In this document: positions 19,866 through 30,108 of the stretch, piece by piece
How the letters are laid out: each line of letters starts with the position of its first letter
Position numbering within the stretch: the first letter of the stretch is position 1
Source: Tritrichomonas musculus
Taxonomy: Eukaryota; Parabasalia; Tritrichomonadida; Tritrichomonadidae
Direction of reading: 5' to 3'
Assembly (NCBI GenBank): GCA_039105265.1
Contig: JAPFFF010000039.1
Coordinates: 744,001 to 808,000, forward strand
DNA: 64,000 nucleotides
Made by a program: the position numbers and the translations under genes
The notes under the pieces: model-generated
Databases searched by the model: none
What the model was told of the DNA's origin: nothing
What the model saw: only the letters and a program-made list of their open reading frames with translations

Positions 19866-21239
19866 ATGGAAAACTATATCAAAATGAATGACGAAAGACC
19901 TTATAAGTTAATTCTTAAATCAAAAATATTTAGAATTCCCTCTGATTTTCGATTCATGAGCATGATTAACGAAGACATCTACGCCAAATTAAAGATAGAA
20001 GGGCAATATGAGATAAAATCAAATGCTCGGGAAAAGGTTTTTAATAGATTCATAGAATACTGGATAAACAAGAAAATTCCTTATATTTCTCAAGATAACA
20101 TAAGAGAATATGAAGATTTAAGCAATGAATTTGGAATAATGACAGAAATTATTCGTTTATTTAAAAAAATGCATGAAAAAAGTCCGCCAAATACAAATAT
20201 ATCATCTTTATTGTGTTATAATTATAAATTCAACCATGTAATTCAAAAAAAGATCGACTCTCTTAATTATCATATTAAAAAATACCACAATATCATTGAT
20301 ATTTTATTTAAGAATGGCAGCATCAATAACAAAGAAAGTTTTTTAAAGACAAAAAATCTTATATTACAATGTCCAAGAGTAAGTATTAAAAAAATTTCAT
20401 TATTTACAAAAAAGTCGGTTAAAAACGGTTTTTTAACGTTTTATTTAAATGAAGAAGAAAAGACAGCAACTGTTTCTTGTGATAAAAACGCAGGAAAAAG
20501 TATAACGATACCAAAAACAGTTGATTATCAAGGTTCAAAATACGAGGTTACAAGCATAGCCGAAAACTCATTCAGATCCAACAACGAGATCAATTCTATT
20601 CAATTTCCTAGTGATTCAAAAATTCAATTGATCGATAAGAATGCTTTTTTTGATAGTTCTTTGGGCACTATAGAAATTCCAGCAACCGTCAAAAGAATAG
20701 GAAATCGTACTTTTTATAACTGTTATAATTTGCGTGTAATAAAAATACCAGTAGAGTCAAAACTTGAGTCAATTGGTATAGAAGCATTCAATGCAACTAA
20801 ATTAATTAATATTAGCATTCCTTCAAATGTTACTGAACTAGATGAGGGCTGGTGTTTTGGTGCTAAAAATTTGACTAATGTTGAAATTTTGCCTAATAAC
20901 AAAATTTATTGTCATTATGATGGTAAGTTCATTTTGGGTAAAATTAATAAATTAGATAAGAATTATGAAGTTCTTGTCTTTGCTAGACGTGATATAGAAA
21001 CGGCAACGATTCCATCATTTATAAAATATATTGCTCCATTTGCTTTTGATTCTTGCGGAAAACTTAAAAGCGTTGAATTTGAAAAGGGCTCACAATTAAA
21101 AGTAATTGGAAGAAATGCTTTTGCAAAGACAAATATTAAAAAAATCATGATTCCTTCACATGTCACTCAAATTTGTAACAGCGCTTTTCATGAATGTCAA
21201 TGTCTTGAAAAAATTGAATTTGCTGAGCATTCTGTGTAA
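19866..21239 (+). CDS. BTB-like / BspA-type LRR protein, 3' end decayed
   Basis: The ATG at 19866 opens 457 codons. Residues 10-150 are a BTB/BACK-like region (YKLILKSKIFRIPSDFRFMS, a typical trichomonad front module). From about 190 onward come irregular BspA-like LRRs of a more diverse class (EVTSIAENSF, then IEIPATVKRIGNRTFYNC). The frame ends in the middle of a repeat at CQCLEKIEFAEHSV, where a further repeat is expected. LRR-like traces (NAF, then SAFRC) persist out of frame to about 21370. A Tc1-like transposase fragment begins at 21395. The gene is probably truncated at its 3' end. A CGTTTATT motif sits five bases before the ATG. Confidence 0.8.
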   Translation: MENYIKMNDERPYKLILKSKIFRIPSDFRFMSMINEDIYAKLKIEGQYEIKSNAREKVFNRFIEYWINKKIPYISQDNIREYEDLSNEFGIMTEIIRLFKKMHEKSPPNTNISSLLCYNYKFNHVIQKKIDSLNYHIKKYHNIIDILFKNGSINNKESFLKTKNLILQCPRVSIKKISLFTKKSVKNGFLTFYLNEEEKTATVSCDKNAGKSITIPKTVDYQGSKYEVTSIAENSFRSNNEINSIQFPSDSKIQLIDKNAFFDSSLGTIEIPATVKRIGNRTFYNCYNLRVIKIPVESKLESIGIEAFNATKLINISIPSNVTELDEGWCFGAKNLTNVEILPNNKIYCHYDGKFILGKINKLDKNYEVLVFARRDIETATIPSFIKYIAPFAFDSCGKLKSVEFEKGSQLKVIGRNAFAKTNIKKIMIPSHVTQICNSAFHECQCLEKIEFAEHSV

Positions 21240-21394
21240 ATCTGTCAGAAATGGAACAGGTATCTTCTGAAAAGTAATAAATATTTTCCTAGTTTAATGC
21301 TTTTTTGATAGATGCTTCACATCGTCGGAAAATCTCAGCTCCCAACTTTCAAAGTGCTTTCAGGTGTAATTGTGTATTTGGAAACAATTCCTTG

Positions 21395-21706
21395 CTAGAT
21401 ATTGACAGTGATTTTGACAGGTCGTCCTCTTTTGATCTCAAGTGTTGGGTTTTTATTATACCTTGACATAAAATTCCTGATTGTTGATTCTGGATGACCT
21501 GTCATCTTTGACATACAAGTCCATCTTGGCCTGATTTGATCAAATAATCTTATGATTTGTACCTCAGAATCGTTACTAAGACAGTGGTAGATTATTTGTA
21601 AAATGATTGTTTTCTCTGAAATATTTGTGATAATTCTCTTTCCACACACCAAATAAAATGTACGTAAAATTTTATTAATTGAGATAAAATTGAAAAAATT
21701 GTGCAA
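21395..21706 (-). pseudogene. Fragment of a Tc1/mariner-like transposase (helix-turn-helix part)
   Basis: The open frame has no ATG (it begins at TTG). The middle and end read as the paired helix-turn-helix front of a Tc1/mariner transposase: SKMTGHPESTIRNFMSRYNK followed by the basic RGRPVKIT hook typical of the family. The catalytic DDE part is missing, because decayed BspA sequence lies immediately beyond. A candidate 15-bp terminal repeat flanked by TA sits at 21742-21756, about 35 bases upstream. This is a dead, truncated copy. Confidence 0.55.
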
Positions 21707-21741
21707 ATTTGTTTCAAAAAATAATTTTTTCCAACCAAATA

Positions 21742-21756
21742 GAGGTGCGAGAACTA
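21742..21756. repeat. Candidate transposon terminal repeat, left
   Basis: GAGGTGCGAGAACTA, preceded by TA, is the inverted partner of 23367-23381 with one mismatch. TA target duplication is typical of Tc1/mariner elements. Confidence 0.5.
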
Positions 21757-22132
21757 CCTTTGGTTAACCAATTTATTTCAAATTTAGATATTTATTTATA
21801 CAGGTAAAATAATGTATAATTAATGTATAATTGTTTAATTTGGTTCGCTGCGAGTAATATTATATTGATTTTAAAATTGAATATAAGAAAATAAACAATT
21901 CAAATTTTTATTTCTAAAAAAATTAAAAAAGAGCACCAAATAATTTGTTTTTTAAGGTAATTTTTATATTTGTTTAAATAAAATTATTTAAATATTCACA
22001 TTTTTAACTTTTGTAATCGTTGAACAATTAAAGGATTTCAATATTCGAAAATTATACAAACAAAGAATATAGCATAAAATGATATATTGTATAATATAAT
22101 AGTATATATTATTTATATATAATAATATTTAT

Positions 22133-22188
22133 ATTTGTTATCTATATACTATTATATTATATTTGTTATCTATATACTATTATATTAT
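22133..22188. repeat. 28-bp AT-rich tandem repeat, two copies
   Basis: ATTTGTTATCTATATACTAT starts at 22133 and at 22161, each followed by TATATTAT. The surrounding 100 bases are almost pure A/T and largely self-complementary. Confidence 0.85.
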
Positions 22189-22953
22189 ATTATATTTTAA
22201 TTATATATCTAAATTAATTTAAACAAGATATATTTATTTTAATTTTTTCTTTAACGTCCAAAAGTTCACAATTAATGAACTATTTATATACCTTTAAAAT
22301 ATTAATATTTTCATTTTTATACTTATTATATATATCTTATAAAGGTTATAATAAATATATATACCATTTATATTTATTTTAAATAACAATAAAACATAAA
22401 TATCATTTATATTTGTATAGAAAATTTAAGAGAAACAATTTGAATACAATTTAATTTTTGTGAAAAAAATAAAAAAAAAAAAAAAAAAAAGTTGTTTTTA
22501 AAAAATGAGTTTTAAACAAAAATAGCATATAATATATCAATTATTTGAGAAAAGATATACTTTAAATTGCTAATGACAATTTTTTGACATTTGATCTTTT
22601 TGAAAGAAAATATGATGCTATTTCAAGCTTGAAAATGTGCTAGAACCGGACATTTTCAACTTAAAACGACCATCAATTTAAAGTCTAGGGAAAAAGAATA
22701 ATTTTTAAAAGCTATATGATAAGGGATTTGTATTTTATTATTTCAATTTAGATTGATCTCAATCTTATTTTCAAAGTCAAACATTCATGATAGAAACCAC
22801 TGAGTTTAACAAGCATTTTAAGCTCAGAAGTTTGTTATCATGGGCATTTAACTTGTAAAATCCGTAAATTATGAGATAAAAAAATTAGAATTCCAGAAAC
22901 GAGGCATTATAAAGTTGTAGTTTTGCGATCAATAGTTCTGGAACAAGCATATT

Positions 22954-23124
22954 ATGGCTCTTGAATCCAAAATTGCCATAAAAATCGAAGAATGTTTGGA
23001 AATTAAAAGATCATCTCGAAGCCTAGGCTGTGAAGCTCCCTGCAGAAGAGCTTCACAATCTAGGCACTCAAGAATCAAATTAAACGAAGCTCCCTGCAGA
23101 AGAACCTCGCAACCTGATTCATGA
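22954..23124 (+). CDS. Possible small ORF with repeated EAPCRR motif
   Basis: ATG at 22954, 56 codons, TGA at 23122-23124. The peptide contains two in-frame copies, 18 codons apart, of EAPCRRASQ / EAPCRRTSQ. An overlapping frame continues as MPRIKMAPFKQAKRP and QNRIKKFGNF, so the original protein may have run on through a frameshift. The region is much richer in G/C than its surroundings. It lies between the candidate terminal repeats at 21742 and 23367, so it may be cargo or a relic of a transposon. I recognise no family. It could also be a chance frame over a palindrome. Confidence 0.25.
   Translation: MALESKIAIKIEECLEIKRSSRSLGCEAPCRRASQSRHSRIKLNEAPCRRTSQPDS
23022..23065. repeat. Inverted repeat (hairpin) inside the EAPCRR region
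   Basis: TGTGAAGCTC at 23029-23038 pairs perfectly with 23048-23057 around a 9-base loop. After a 2-base mismatch the pairing continues with CCTAG/CTAGG. The 18-mer at 23032-23049 recurs directly at 23086-23103. Confidence 0.85.
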
Positions 23125-23366
23125 TGCCAAGAATAAAAATGGCGCCGTTTAAACAAGCTAAAAGGCCAATTATTCAAAGCTATGAAAAACTCATAAACGA
23201 TCAAAATCGTATCAAAAAGTTCGGGAACTTTTTGAATATATTTTCCAGACGCCGATATATAATATACATAATCAATTATATACTTAAATTTATTAAAAAA
23301 ATCATAAGGCTAACGAATTATTTTTTGAAAAATCAATCTTTTTTTAAAACAAAAAATACGTTATTT

Positions 23367-23381
23367 TAGTTCTCGCACTTC
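23367..23381. repeat. Candidate transposon terminal repeat, right
   Basis: TAGTTCTCGCACTTC followed by TA. It is the inverted partner of 21742-21756 with one mismatch. Confidence 0.5.
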
Positions 23382-23825
23382 TAACCAAATTGAATAAATT
23401 TTATAAGCCAACTTTAATTAATTGAGTTTACTTTTTGATTTTAAAAAGGTCAAAAATAGGTGAATAAGAATGTTGGATGAAGTTTTCGAGTTATTATAGG
23501 TTACAATTTTTTTTGGTCTTTTTATAAATACCTAAACAATCTAAAAGATATCTAAAAATAAGTTACTAATACAAAAAGTTTAACAATTTAAAACAACTTG
23601 CCTGTTTAAAAATTACAATTGTAATAAGTTATTTTCTCGATATTAAATTTTTATTTTTATCTTGATCTACTGTTATTATTTTATATTAAAAACGTTTTAA
23701 ATGATTTAAAAATAAAGTGAAAAAATAGTAAAATGATTTTCAAATTTTATTTTACTTTTTGAATGCGCATAAATTTTTTTAAGGACGTTTTTCGATTATT
23801 TTAATACGTTTATTTCTTGACGATA

Positions 23826-24743
23826 ATGTGTCCAGTAAGAAAGGGATTACAAAATTTAAAACAATATTCACATAAAGAAAATGAACAAACAATTAAAAAG
23901 AAAGCAAAAATTACCTGCGTCTTTGAATTTGTCATTGCATTGATATATTGCGGATTCCCTGAAATCCTTGGACAGGAATTCTCAATTTTAATTGGTGGTC
24001 ATCCTCCTAGTTATTATCGAATACAAAAAGCATTATCAGACCAGTTTTAAAAAGATTAGCAGAGGAACGTATTTCAAAAGATAGAGAAGATATGCCAGCA
24101 AACTCAGCTGTCTGCGTCGATGGTTCATGGGACCATCGACGCGATGCCAAAATGCTTATATATGACGTTATCTTTATACAAACCAAAAAAATTGTTTATT
24201 TCAACATTCAAATAAAGAAAAGCTCAAAAAAAAAAAAAAAAAAATACAACAGTTTCTTCAAAAGCTCTTGAAGGAGTGGCTTTTGAAGAGCTCCTGCCTT
24301 CAAGTTCTGGACTACAAAATAATTCCAAAATTACAGAACTTATTAAAGACTGTGACTTTCATATCGACAAAATAATTGAGTTGAGCGGTTGGAAAATACC
24401 AATAATTGCTGATCCAAACCACCTTTTGAAAAATTTTATGAATAATTTTGAAAACTTTGTCAAACCTCAAATGAAAAATTTCAGAGGAATTGGTGAAAAA
24501 ATACTCAAACAACTGAAATACATCCTCTATGATTCAACCGAAAAAACAGAAAAATATAAGCAAATTCAAGATATGCGAAACTATATCTTAACTAAACCTT
24601 TTTTAAAATTCGGTCGGTCTCGAACATATAAACCTTGGAAATATTCCTCAGATAATGCAGCTGTCAAATGCCTTGATGACGTTATAGATTACTGTAATCA
24701 AATATGCTTCATAAGGTCAGACCTTATGCAAGAAAGCGTTTGA
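23826..24743 (+). pseudogene. DDE transposase relic (Mutator/Kolobok-like), frame-broken
   Basis: From the ATG at 23826 the product reads MCPVRKGLQNLKQYSHKE and onward. The frame changes near 24040 and again at the A-run 24226-24244. The joined reading shows VCVDGSWDHRR, which looks like the first catalytic Asp region (DGSW), and later KDCDFHIDKIIELSGW and ADPNHLLKNF, which resemble the second-Asp region of Mutator/Kolobok-type enzymes. The end near 24743 is uncertain because two frames overlap and another A-run follows at 24775-24791. CGTTTATT lies 12 bases before the ATG. The superfamily is a judgement from motifs. It is not autonomous as it stands. Confidence 0.6.
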
Positions 24744-24899
24744 AAGAATTAAAAAGGGAAGATGATTACATGCAAAAAAAAAAAAAAAAAAGATTAAAGA
24801 AGATGTGCAAAAATATTTGGAATATCTTCAACTCCAGAAAGATAAAAGAAATAATATTCCATTTCGTTCTTAAGAATAAACAATAAAAGAGATCGGCGA

Positions 24900-26124
24900 A
24901 AAAGGAATTTCCATATTTACAAAACTTTTTCATATCATTAAGATCCATATGTTTTAAAAATCCATTTTTTTTCGAAAAGAAAAAGGTTTGTCTGTAAAAA
25001 AATTTTTTTGTGAAATAATTTTTTCGTTTAAAAAATTTGTTTTCTTTTTAAAATGAAAAATACTTCTTAAAATGATCTTTTTTTTGCGAAATAATTTTCT
25101 TTTTTCAAAACACCAAGTCTTTTTTATATGAACAATTTTTTTTAATATAGATTTTCTTTTAAAAAAAACAAGATCTAATAAATATATTATTTGATTTTGA
25201 TTTTTGAATACGTTATTTATTCATATTAAAAAAAAAAAAAAAAAACGTTATAATTGGTGGAAAAAACTACATTTTGAGGACAAAACTATTATTTTCATTC
25301 CCGATTTAAACTGTCTGCATCAAAAGCATCATTTAACAAGATTGGAAAGTGCCTCACAGCTTAATGAAGCAAATGATATTTTCTATATCATTAGAATGCT
25401 TCAAATTTTGAATATAGTTTGATCATAAGCAATGATTACGAGTACTTTATAATTTATACATCAAATATCATTCTTTATGATTTGAATAATATCTAAATAT
25501 ATGTTTTTATTAAATAATTCTTTGAAATTCTTGTTAACTAAATTTTTTCTATCAATTTATATTTCGAAAGGAATTTATGATTTTAATTAAATTTTTTATT
25601 TGAAATGATCGAAACTTATTGATATGATTTTACTTTTTGCACACACAAAAACTTTTCGCAAAGAAGCTTTTTTTTTATAAAAAAAAAATATTCAAAAATA
25701 AACCTTTTTATAAAAAAGTCACTTTTTTTTTAAAAAACAATTTTTTTTCGAAAAAGTGTATGCTTTCAGATATAACTTATACACATCAAAATAAATATGT
25801 TTTATAAATATAATTCTTTATTTTCAAAAAGGAAATCCCTTTTTCTCCGAGCTCTAAAAAATAATTTTTTAAATTTTTTAAATTTTAAATTTTATATAAC
25901 TTTAAAATACAGAAATATAAAATAGGACGATATCAAATAATATTGGAGTTATTTATTTGCTAAACGAGACTTCGTGAATTGAGATATAATTTTGGAACTT
26001 CTTAGCTGGAATCAATGATAAGTATTGAGAAATGAAAAAGATTTTTATGTTATAAGCAATTGAAAATTAAGGTTTCCTCGGAGCCCGATTTTTGATTTAA
26101 GTGTAATAAAAAAAATAGATATAA
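24900..26124. other. AT-rich filler inside the candidate transposon
   Basis: Dense in T8-T10 and A8-A18 runs (for example 25221-25242) and in short blocks such as CTTTTTATAAAAAAG that resemble the arms of the fold-back at 26125. The only frame worth noting is 25204-25422. No gene is supported. Confidence 0.5.
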
Positions 26125-26437
26125 TAGACCTTTTTATAAAAAAAATTTTTTTGCGATAAAGTATACTTTTTAGCGATAATGTCTACTTTTTCATAAAAAA
26201 AGAACTTTTTCACTTAAACAAATGAATCTATATATCTTAAAAATAAACTGATAAAACATAATTTATAACAACTAAAATATATTATATGCTTGTCTAGAAT
26301 CATATACCATTGGTTTTAAATAATAATTCTAATTGCTTTGCGTTTTTGTGAAAAAGTTCATTTTTATGAAAAAGTGATCATTATCGCTAAAAAGTATACT
26401 TTATCGCAAAAAAAATTTCTTTTTATGAAAAGGTCTA
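26125..26437. repeat. Fold-back (MITE-like) element with 89-bp arms
   Basis: Bases 26125-26213 and 26348-26437 are inverted copies of each other at roughly 90 percent identity by eye. Both start TAGACCTTTT and share GCGATAAAGTATACTTTTTA, ending AACTTTTTCAC. The 134-base loop is AT-rich with no frame. It is a typical non-autonomous inverted-repeat element, or a large hairpin. Confidence 0.85.
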
Positions 26438-27046
26438 ATTATTTTTTGATTTTTGATAAAATTCGTTTTTTGTCGGTATTTAAATAAAGAACAAAAGATT
26501 TAACCCAGGGTTCTCGAATAAAATATTTCTTGATATAATACTCGAGTAGTTAGAATGAACTTTTTTTGAAAAGGTGGGAGAAAAAAAATATAACAAATAA
26601 TCAATACAATTCGCCTCAATTTTTGAAGAGTACGATCAAACTTTTGAGATAAATCAAATTTCAATTCTAATGGTCTTATTTTTGAATAATCTTGTCAAAA
26701 TAAAAAATACAAATTCTTTATTATCTCTAATATATTGAAAACAATTAATATATTTTTCATTTTCTAAAAATATTATATTCTTAATTAATTCATTCAATTA
26801 CAAACAAAAACTCGTCTATACTTTTAAAAAAAGCTTTCAAAAGTTCGAAAAACGTCCTTAATTTGAAAAACATTTTACTATTTTTAAACTAAAAAATTTA
26901 TGCGCATTCAAATGTTTCTAGCCACTGAATACACTTAAAAATAGATTTTTTTTTGGGGTAATTTAGAAATCTTAGACCTAGTTTCAACCGTTAAGAATGT
27001 TCATAGGGCCTTTATTTACGTCTCCAGCCTTAACATATCTACTTTA

Positions 27047-27870
27047 TTTATAATAAAAGACTCTATATAAAAATCGTAGGCCCATCGTGTTTTGCAATAA
27101 GTGAAGCAAATTGGATCTTTGAGATTTTTTTCTGATTATTTGAAATGCTATTATGATTAGTTTTGAAATGTTATGTTCTGCTTGATATATGTTGGCGTTA
27201 TGACATCGGTGACAAAAACATGAAAAAATAATGATCTGTTTTGGATTATCTATAGTGGTACTGTGTTATATGGAAAGTTTCCACTTAAGGTTAAATGTTT
27301 TTAATTGCGCTGTGTTCCCGTCTACGACGATTGACACACTCTTAACTTTGACAACTGATAGGAAATATCATCCCTTGTGAATAACTGGAACAAAATGAGT
27401 TGCTTTGGAGCCTAAAAATATGTCTGATCTGCATGTATATAATTGAAATAATGCAATTGTTTTTTCGAGGATGAAATGTAAGTACTGTAAAATATAATAG
27501 CATAATTTTTATTCGTGTAGGTTTCATCATAATTAACGTCTATTTCATCTGTTTCAACAGGATTATATTTTACAATAAGTTCAGTGTATCTTTCATAAAG
27601 AATGTAAGCTTTCTTTTCATATAATCAAAATTATGTTTGATTTTGTGATTTATATTTTTAATGCTAAATGCTTATTGAGCAAGCTAATCGAACAATTGAT
27701 GCATAAAAAATTTTATTCCTCTGCATTTTTTTTGTTGATATGACCATGAAATGATTCTAGTGAGTTTGTGGTTGATGGCATTGAGAACATAGAGCATTGT
27801 TGATCTCAGCCATTTGGATAATTGCATTTTTTTTTTTTTCCTCTCTCTCTTTAAATTCAAGTCCAATTTT
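27047..27870 (-). pseudogene. Second decayed transposase-like gene
   Basis: Protein-like pieces on the minus strand lie in order across several frames: LESFHGHINKKNAEE (about 27710-27755), a 69-codon stop-free stretch at 27412-27621 (YERYTELIVKYNPVETDE), and a frame from 27354 to 27047 with one stop that includes IVVDGNTAQLKTFNLKWK and FSCFCHRCHNA. D-G, C-x-C-H and HNA patterns of this kind occur in DNA transposases, but I cannot assign a superfamily. Many stops and frame changes show that it is dead. Confidence 0.4.
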
Positions 27871-28274
27871 TTCCAGTCATTCTATCTCATACTGCAGGAC
27901 AAATCATTGCATTAGCTAGAATAAGAAATGTAGTAGTATGATTCATTTGAAATTTTTTTTTATAATTATCAATGTTTTTTATATGCAGATGTGAAACATA
28001 CATCCATATATAAAAGTTTAAAAAATATTTTGGCCTTTCCTATTAAACTTACAAACCGAGTCTGAGATTGAGCATCTCTAAATCTTTCCTATTGATATAC
28101 AATTTCTTTCACTAAATGTAGATAAGTGATTGCTTGGTTTGGGGATTCAACTTTTAAGATATTTTTCATTTAATGATGTGATTTTGAAGCTTTTATAAGA
28201 CCAAAAATTGTTTTTGGATTGAATTTCAGGCCTCCAGTGTTTTACTTTAAAAATATAAACAAATATATTAGCAC

Positions 28275-28620
28275 TTTATTGTTTTGGCTTTGCTCTTGCA
28301 TTGATCTACAAGAAGTCCAGTTTATTAACAGTTGAACAACTTTGATCATCTTGAAGATTGTAATTAAATTGATTGAATATATAAGGAATCTGATGTTGGC
28401 TAATCATGATTATTTGCTGAACAATTATGTTTTCATTGCTAACTTTAAAGTCAAACGAAATTTGGTTATATTTAATAAAGATAATGACCAGAGATACTCT
28501 CTCAACCTTAATTATGCTTTATTGCCTTTCCTTTATTCTTGTATTGATCTACAATATGTAAAGCTGGTTAACAGTTGAAAAATTTTGATTTTCTTTAAGA
28601 TTAAAATTAAGTTATTTGAA
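28275..28620. repeat. Imperfect 103-bp direct repeat
   Basis: Bases 28275-28377 and 28517-28620 are diverged copies (shared TTGATCTACAA, TTAACAGTTGAA, TTTGAT, AAGATT). A short inverted piece, GTTCAACTGTTAA, follows near 28684. No reliable gene is present. An open frame at 28342-28578 spans both copies and is probably chance. Confidence 0.6.
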
Positions 28621-29160
28621 CCAGCCTCAAAAATCAAATAAAAATCTTTTTTTTATGAGCCAAACAACTTCATTTTTGGTGTTCAACTGTTAACAAGAAT
28701 ATGTTCAAACAACTAAAATATTGTTCTTTGTTCTAGTCTCATATTAAAAATAATGAAAACCTTTAAAATGCTTATTTAAACCAAGGATGATTCAAAGAAT
28801 CTAATACCGAAATTTCGCTTTTGTATTCTAGTTGTTCATTAACTTAAGAAGTAAAACTATCATTAAGCAGATGAGAATATACTCGATAAGCGTAAGATTA
28901 CCAAAGTAGACAGCACATACTATACAACACTACTTTTGATCTTAAAATATTTGTCAGAATAATTGAAAAATTGACTGACAAACAAATTTGCAATAATACA
29001 TAGCAATTTTATAAGAATTCATATATTCAATCATTAGGCAAATTCAATAATTGTCATCAAAGATGTCTGCACGTAATTGTGGGTGATTTTATTTAACTTT
29101 TTCAGTACTTTATAAAAAAATACTCTTAAAAAACATCAACTTTTATCAACAAATTCTATT
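28621..29160. other. Spacer at the 3' side of the kinase gene
   Basis: AT-rich, with short G/C-containing stretches. I see no gene or repeat beyond the inverted piece near 28684. Confidence 0.4.
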
Positions 29161-30108
29161 TTATTCGTTTTTTAAGCCATCAGACTTATTTTTTTCTTCA
29201 ATTTTTTGATCATTTTCATTATTTTTAATTTCATCATTTGCCATTATCCAATCATCTTTCAAAAGTTGTTCTGCTGATGGCCTTCTATACGGATTTGATC
29301 TGCACATTTTTCTTATAATATCAATTGCTTCCTCAGAAATATTGGAGAGGCGCAGGGAATTCAAATTCAATTTTCCGTCAATAATTTGTTTTGAAAGTGG
29401 ACATCTAAAAATGCGTTCATTAAAAGGAGATCTATTAACTAATAATACATACATAGTTATACCAATTGACCAAATATCTACAGCATTTGTATATACTTCC
29501 CTAAGATGAATCTCAGGAGCCGAAAAAGAAGGAGTTCCTATGAAATCTTTTCCTTTTTCATTTGTACGAAATTGTTTAGCAAATCCAAAGTCGGCTAATT
29601 TAATTTTAATATTAGGTTGTTTTTCAAAAACTAAAAAGTTTTGTGGTTTAATATCTCTGTGCCATATTCCATGCTTATGCAAACAATTAACTGAACTTAG
29701 TATTTGCTTCATTAATTGACGAACAATATCTTCAGGAATACCGTATTTATAATATTTGTTCATAAAATCTGCCAGATTGCCGTATGGAGCGTACTTAAGA
29801 GCTATAATTAAATATGGAGGCCTGAATAAAGAGAATTCATATTTAAGTATATTAGGATGGTTAAAAATTTTCATTATTTTTACCTCGCTGTCATATTTAT
29901 CTTTATGAGATTTTTTGTATTTGACAAATTTAAGAACTTTATCACTGCCATCACGCTGATCTATGGACAACATTAAAATGGAGCAATTTGTTTCAACCAT
30001 TTTTTTTACAATTTTATATTGATCAATTATTTCCCCGATTCGTGGCGTTGGGGAATATTCTGTCCAAAAAATATCTGATTCGGATTCGGATTTCTGGTTA
30101 TCATTCAT
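29161..30108 (-). CDS. Serine/threonine protein kinase (CAMK-like)
   Basis: This is a 315-residue protein, ATG at 30108, nearly all kinase domain. The catalytic core is complete: a lysine in VLKFVK (about 60), HRDIKPQN (about 147), DFGFAK (about 172), GTPSFSAPE and DIWSIG. The glycine loop is unusual: after the YKIVKKM strand the sequence is VETNCSILML instead of GxGxxG, so ATP binding may be altered. The tail after the kinase is short, acidic and Lys/Asn-rich. The HRDIKPQN and DIWSIGITMY spellings and compact form suggest the CAMK/SNF1-like group of small trichomonad kinases. The stop reads TAAA. The target is unknown. Confidence 0.92.
   Translation of the reverse strand: MNDNQKSESESDIFWTEYSPTPRIGEIIDQYKIVKKMVETNCSILMLSIDQRDGSDKVLKFVKYKKSHKDKYDSEVKIMKIFNHPNILKYEFSLFRPPYLIIALKYAPYGNLADFMNKYYKYGIPEDIVRQLMKQILSSVNCLHKHGIWHRDIKPQNFLVFEKQPNIKIKLADFGFAKQFRTNEKGKDFIGTPSFSAPEIHLREVYTNAVDIWSIGITMYVLLVNRSPFNERIFRCPLSKQIIDGKLNLNSLRLSNISEEAIDIIRKMCRSNPYRRPSAEQLLKDDWIMANDEIKNNENDQKIEEKNKSDGLKNE

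Larger units (their letters stand above)
23721..26909 (+). mobile_element. Candidate degenerate DNA transposon with a DDE transposase
   Basis: Three sequence blocks at the left edge recur inverted at the right edge: GAATGCGCATAAATTTTTT (23761 / 26909), AAAAATAGTAAAATG.TTTTC (23721 / 26885) and TAAGGACGTTTTTCGA (23780 / 26860). The order of the first two differs between ends. A transposase relic starts just inside the left block. The 3' two thirds are AT-rich filler with a nested fold-back at 26125-26437. One short stop-free stretch (25204-25422; PDLNCLHQKHHLTRLE) may be further eroded coding sequence. Exact ends and target duplication were not resolved. Confidence 0.5.

Noticed and set aside
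26077-26100. Similarity between GAGCCCGATTTTTGAT here and GAGCCCCGAGATTTTTGAT near 61911
   Set aside because: The match is short and not extended by flanking sequence; chance is likely.
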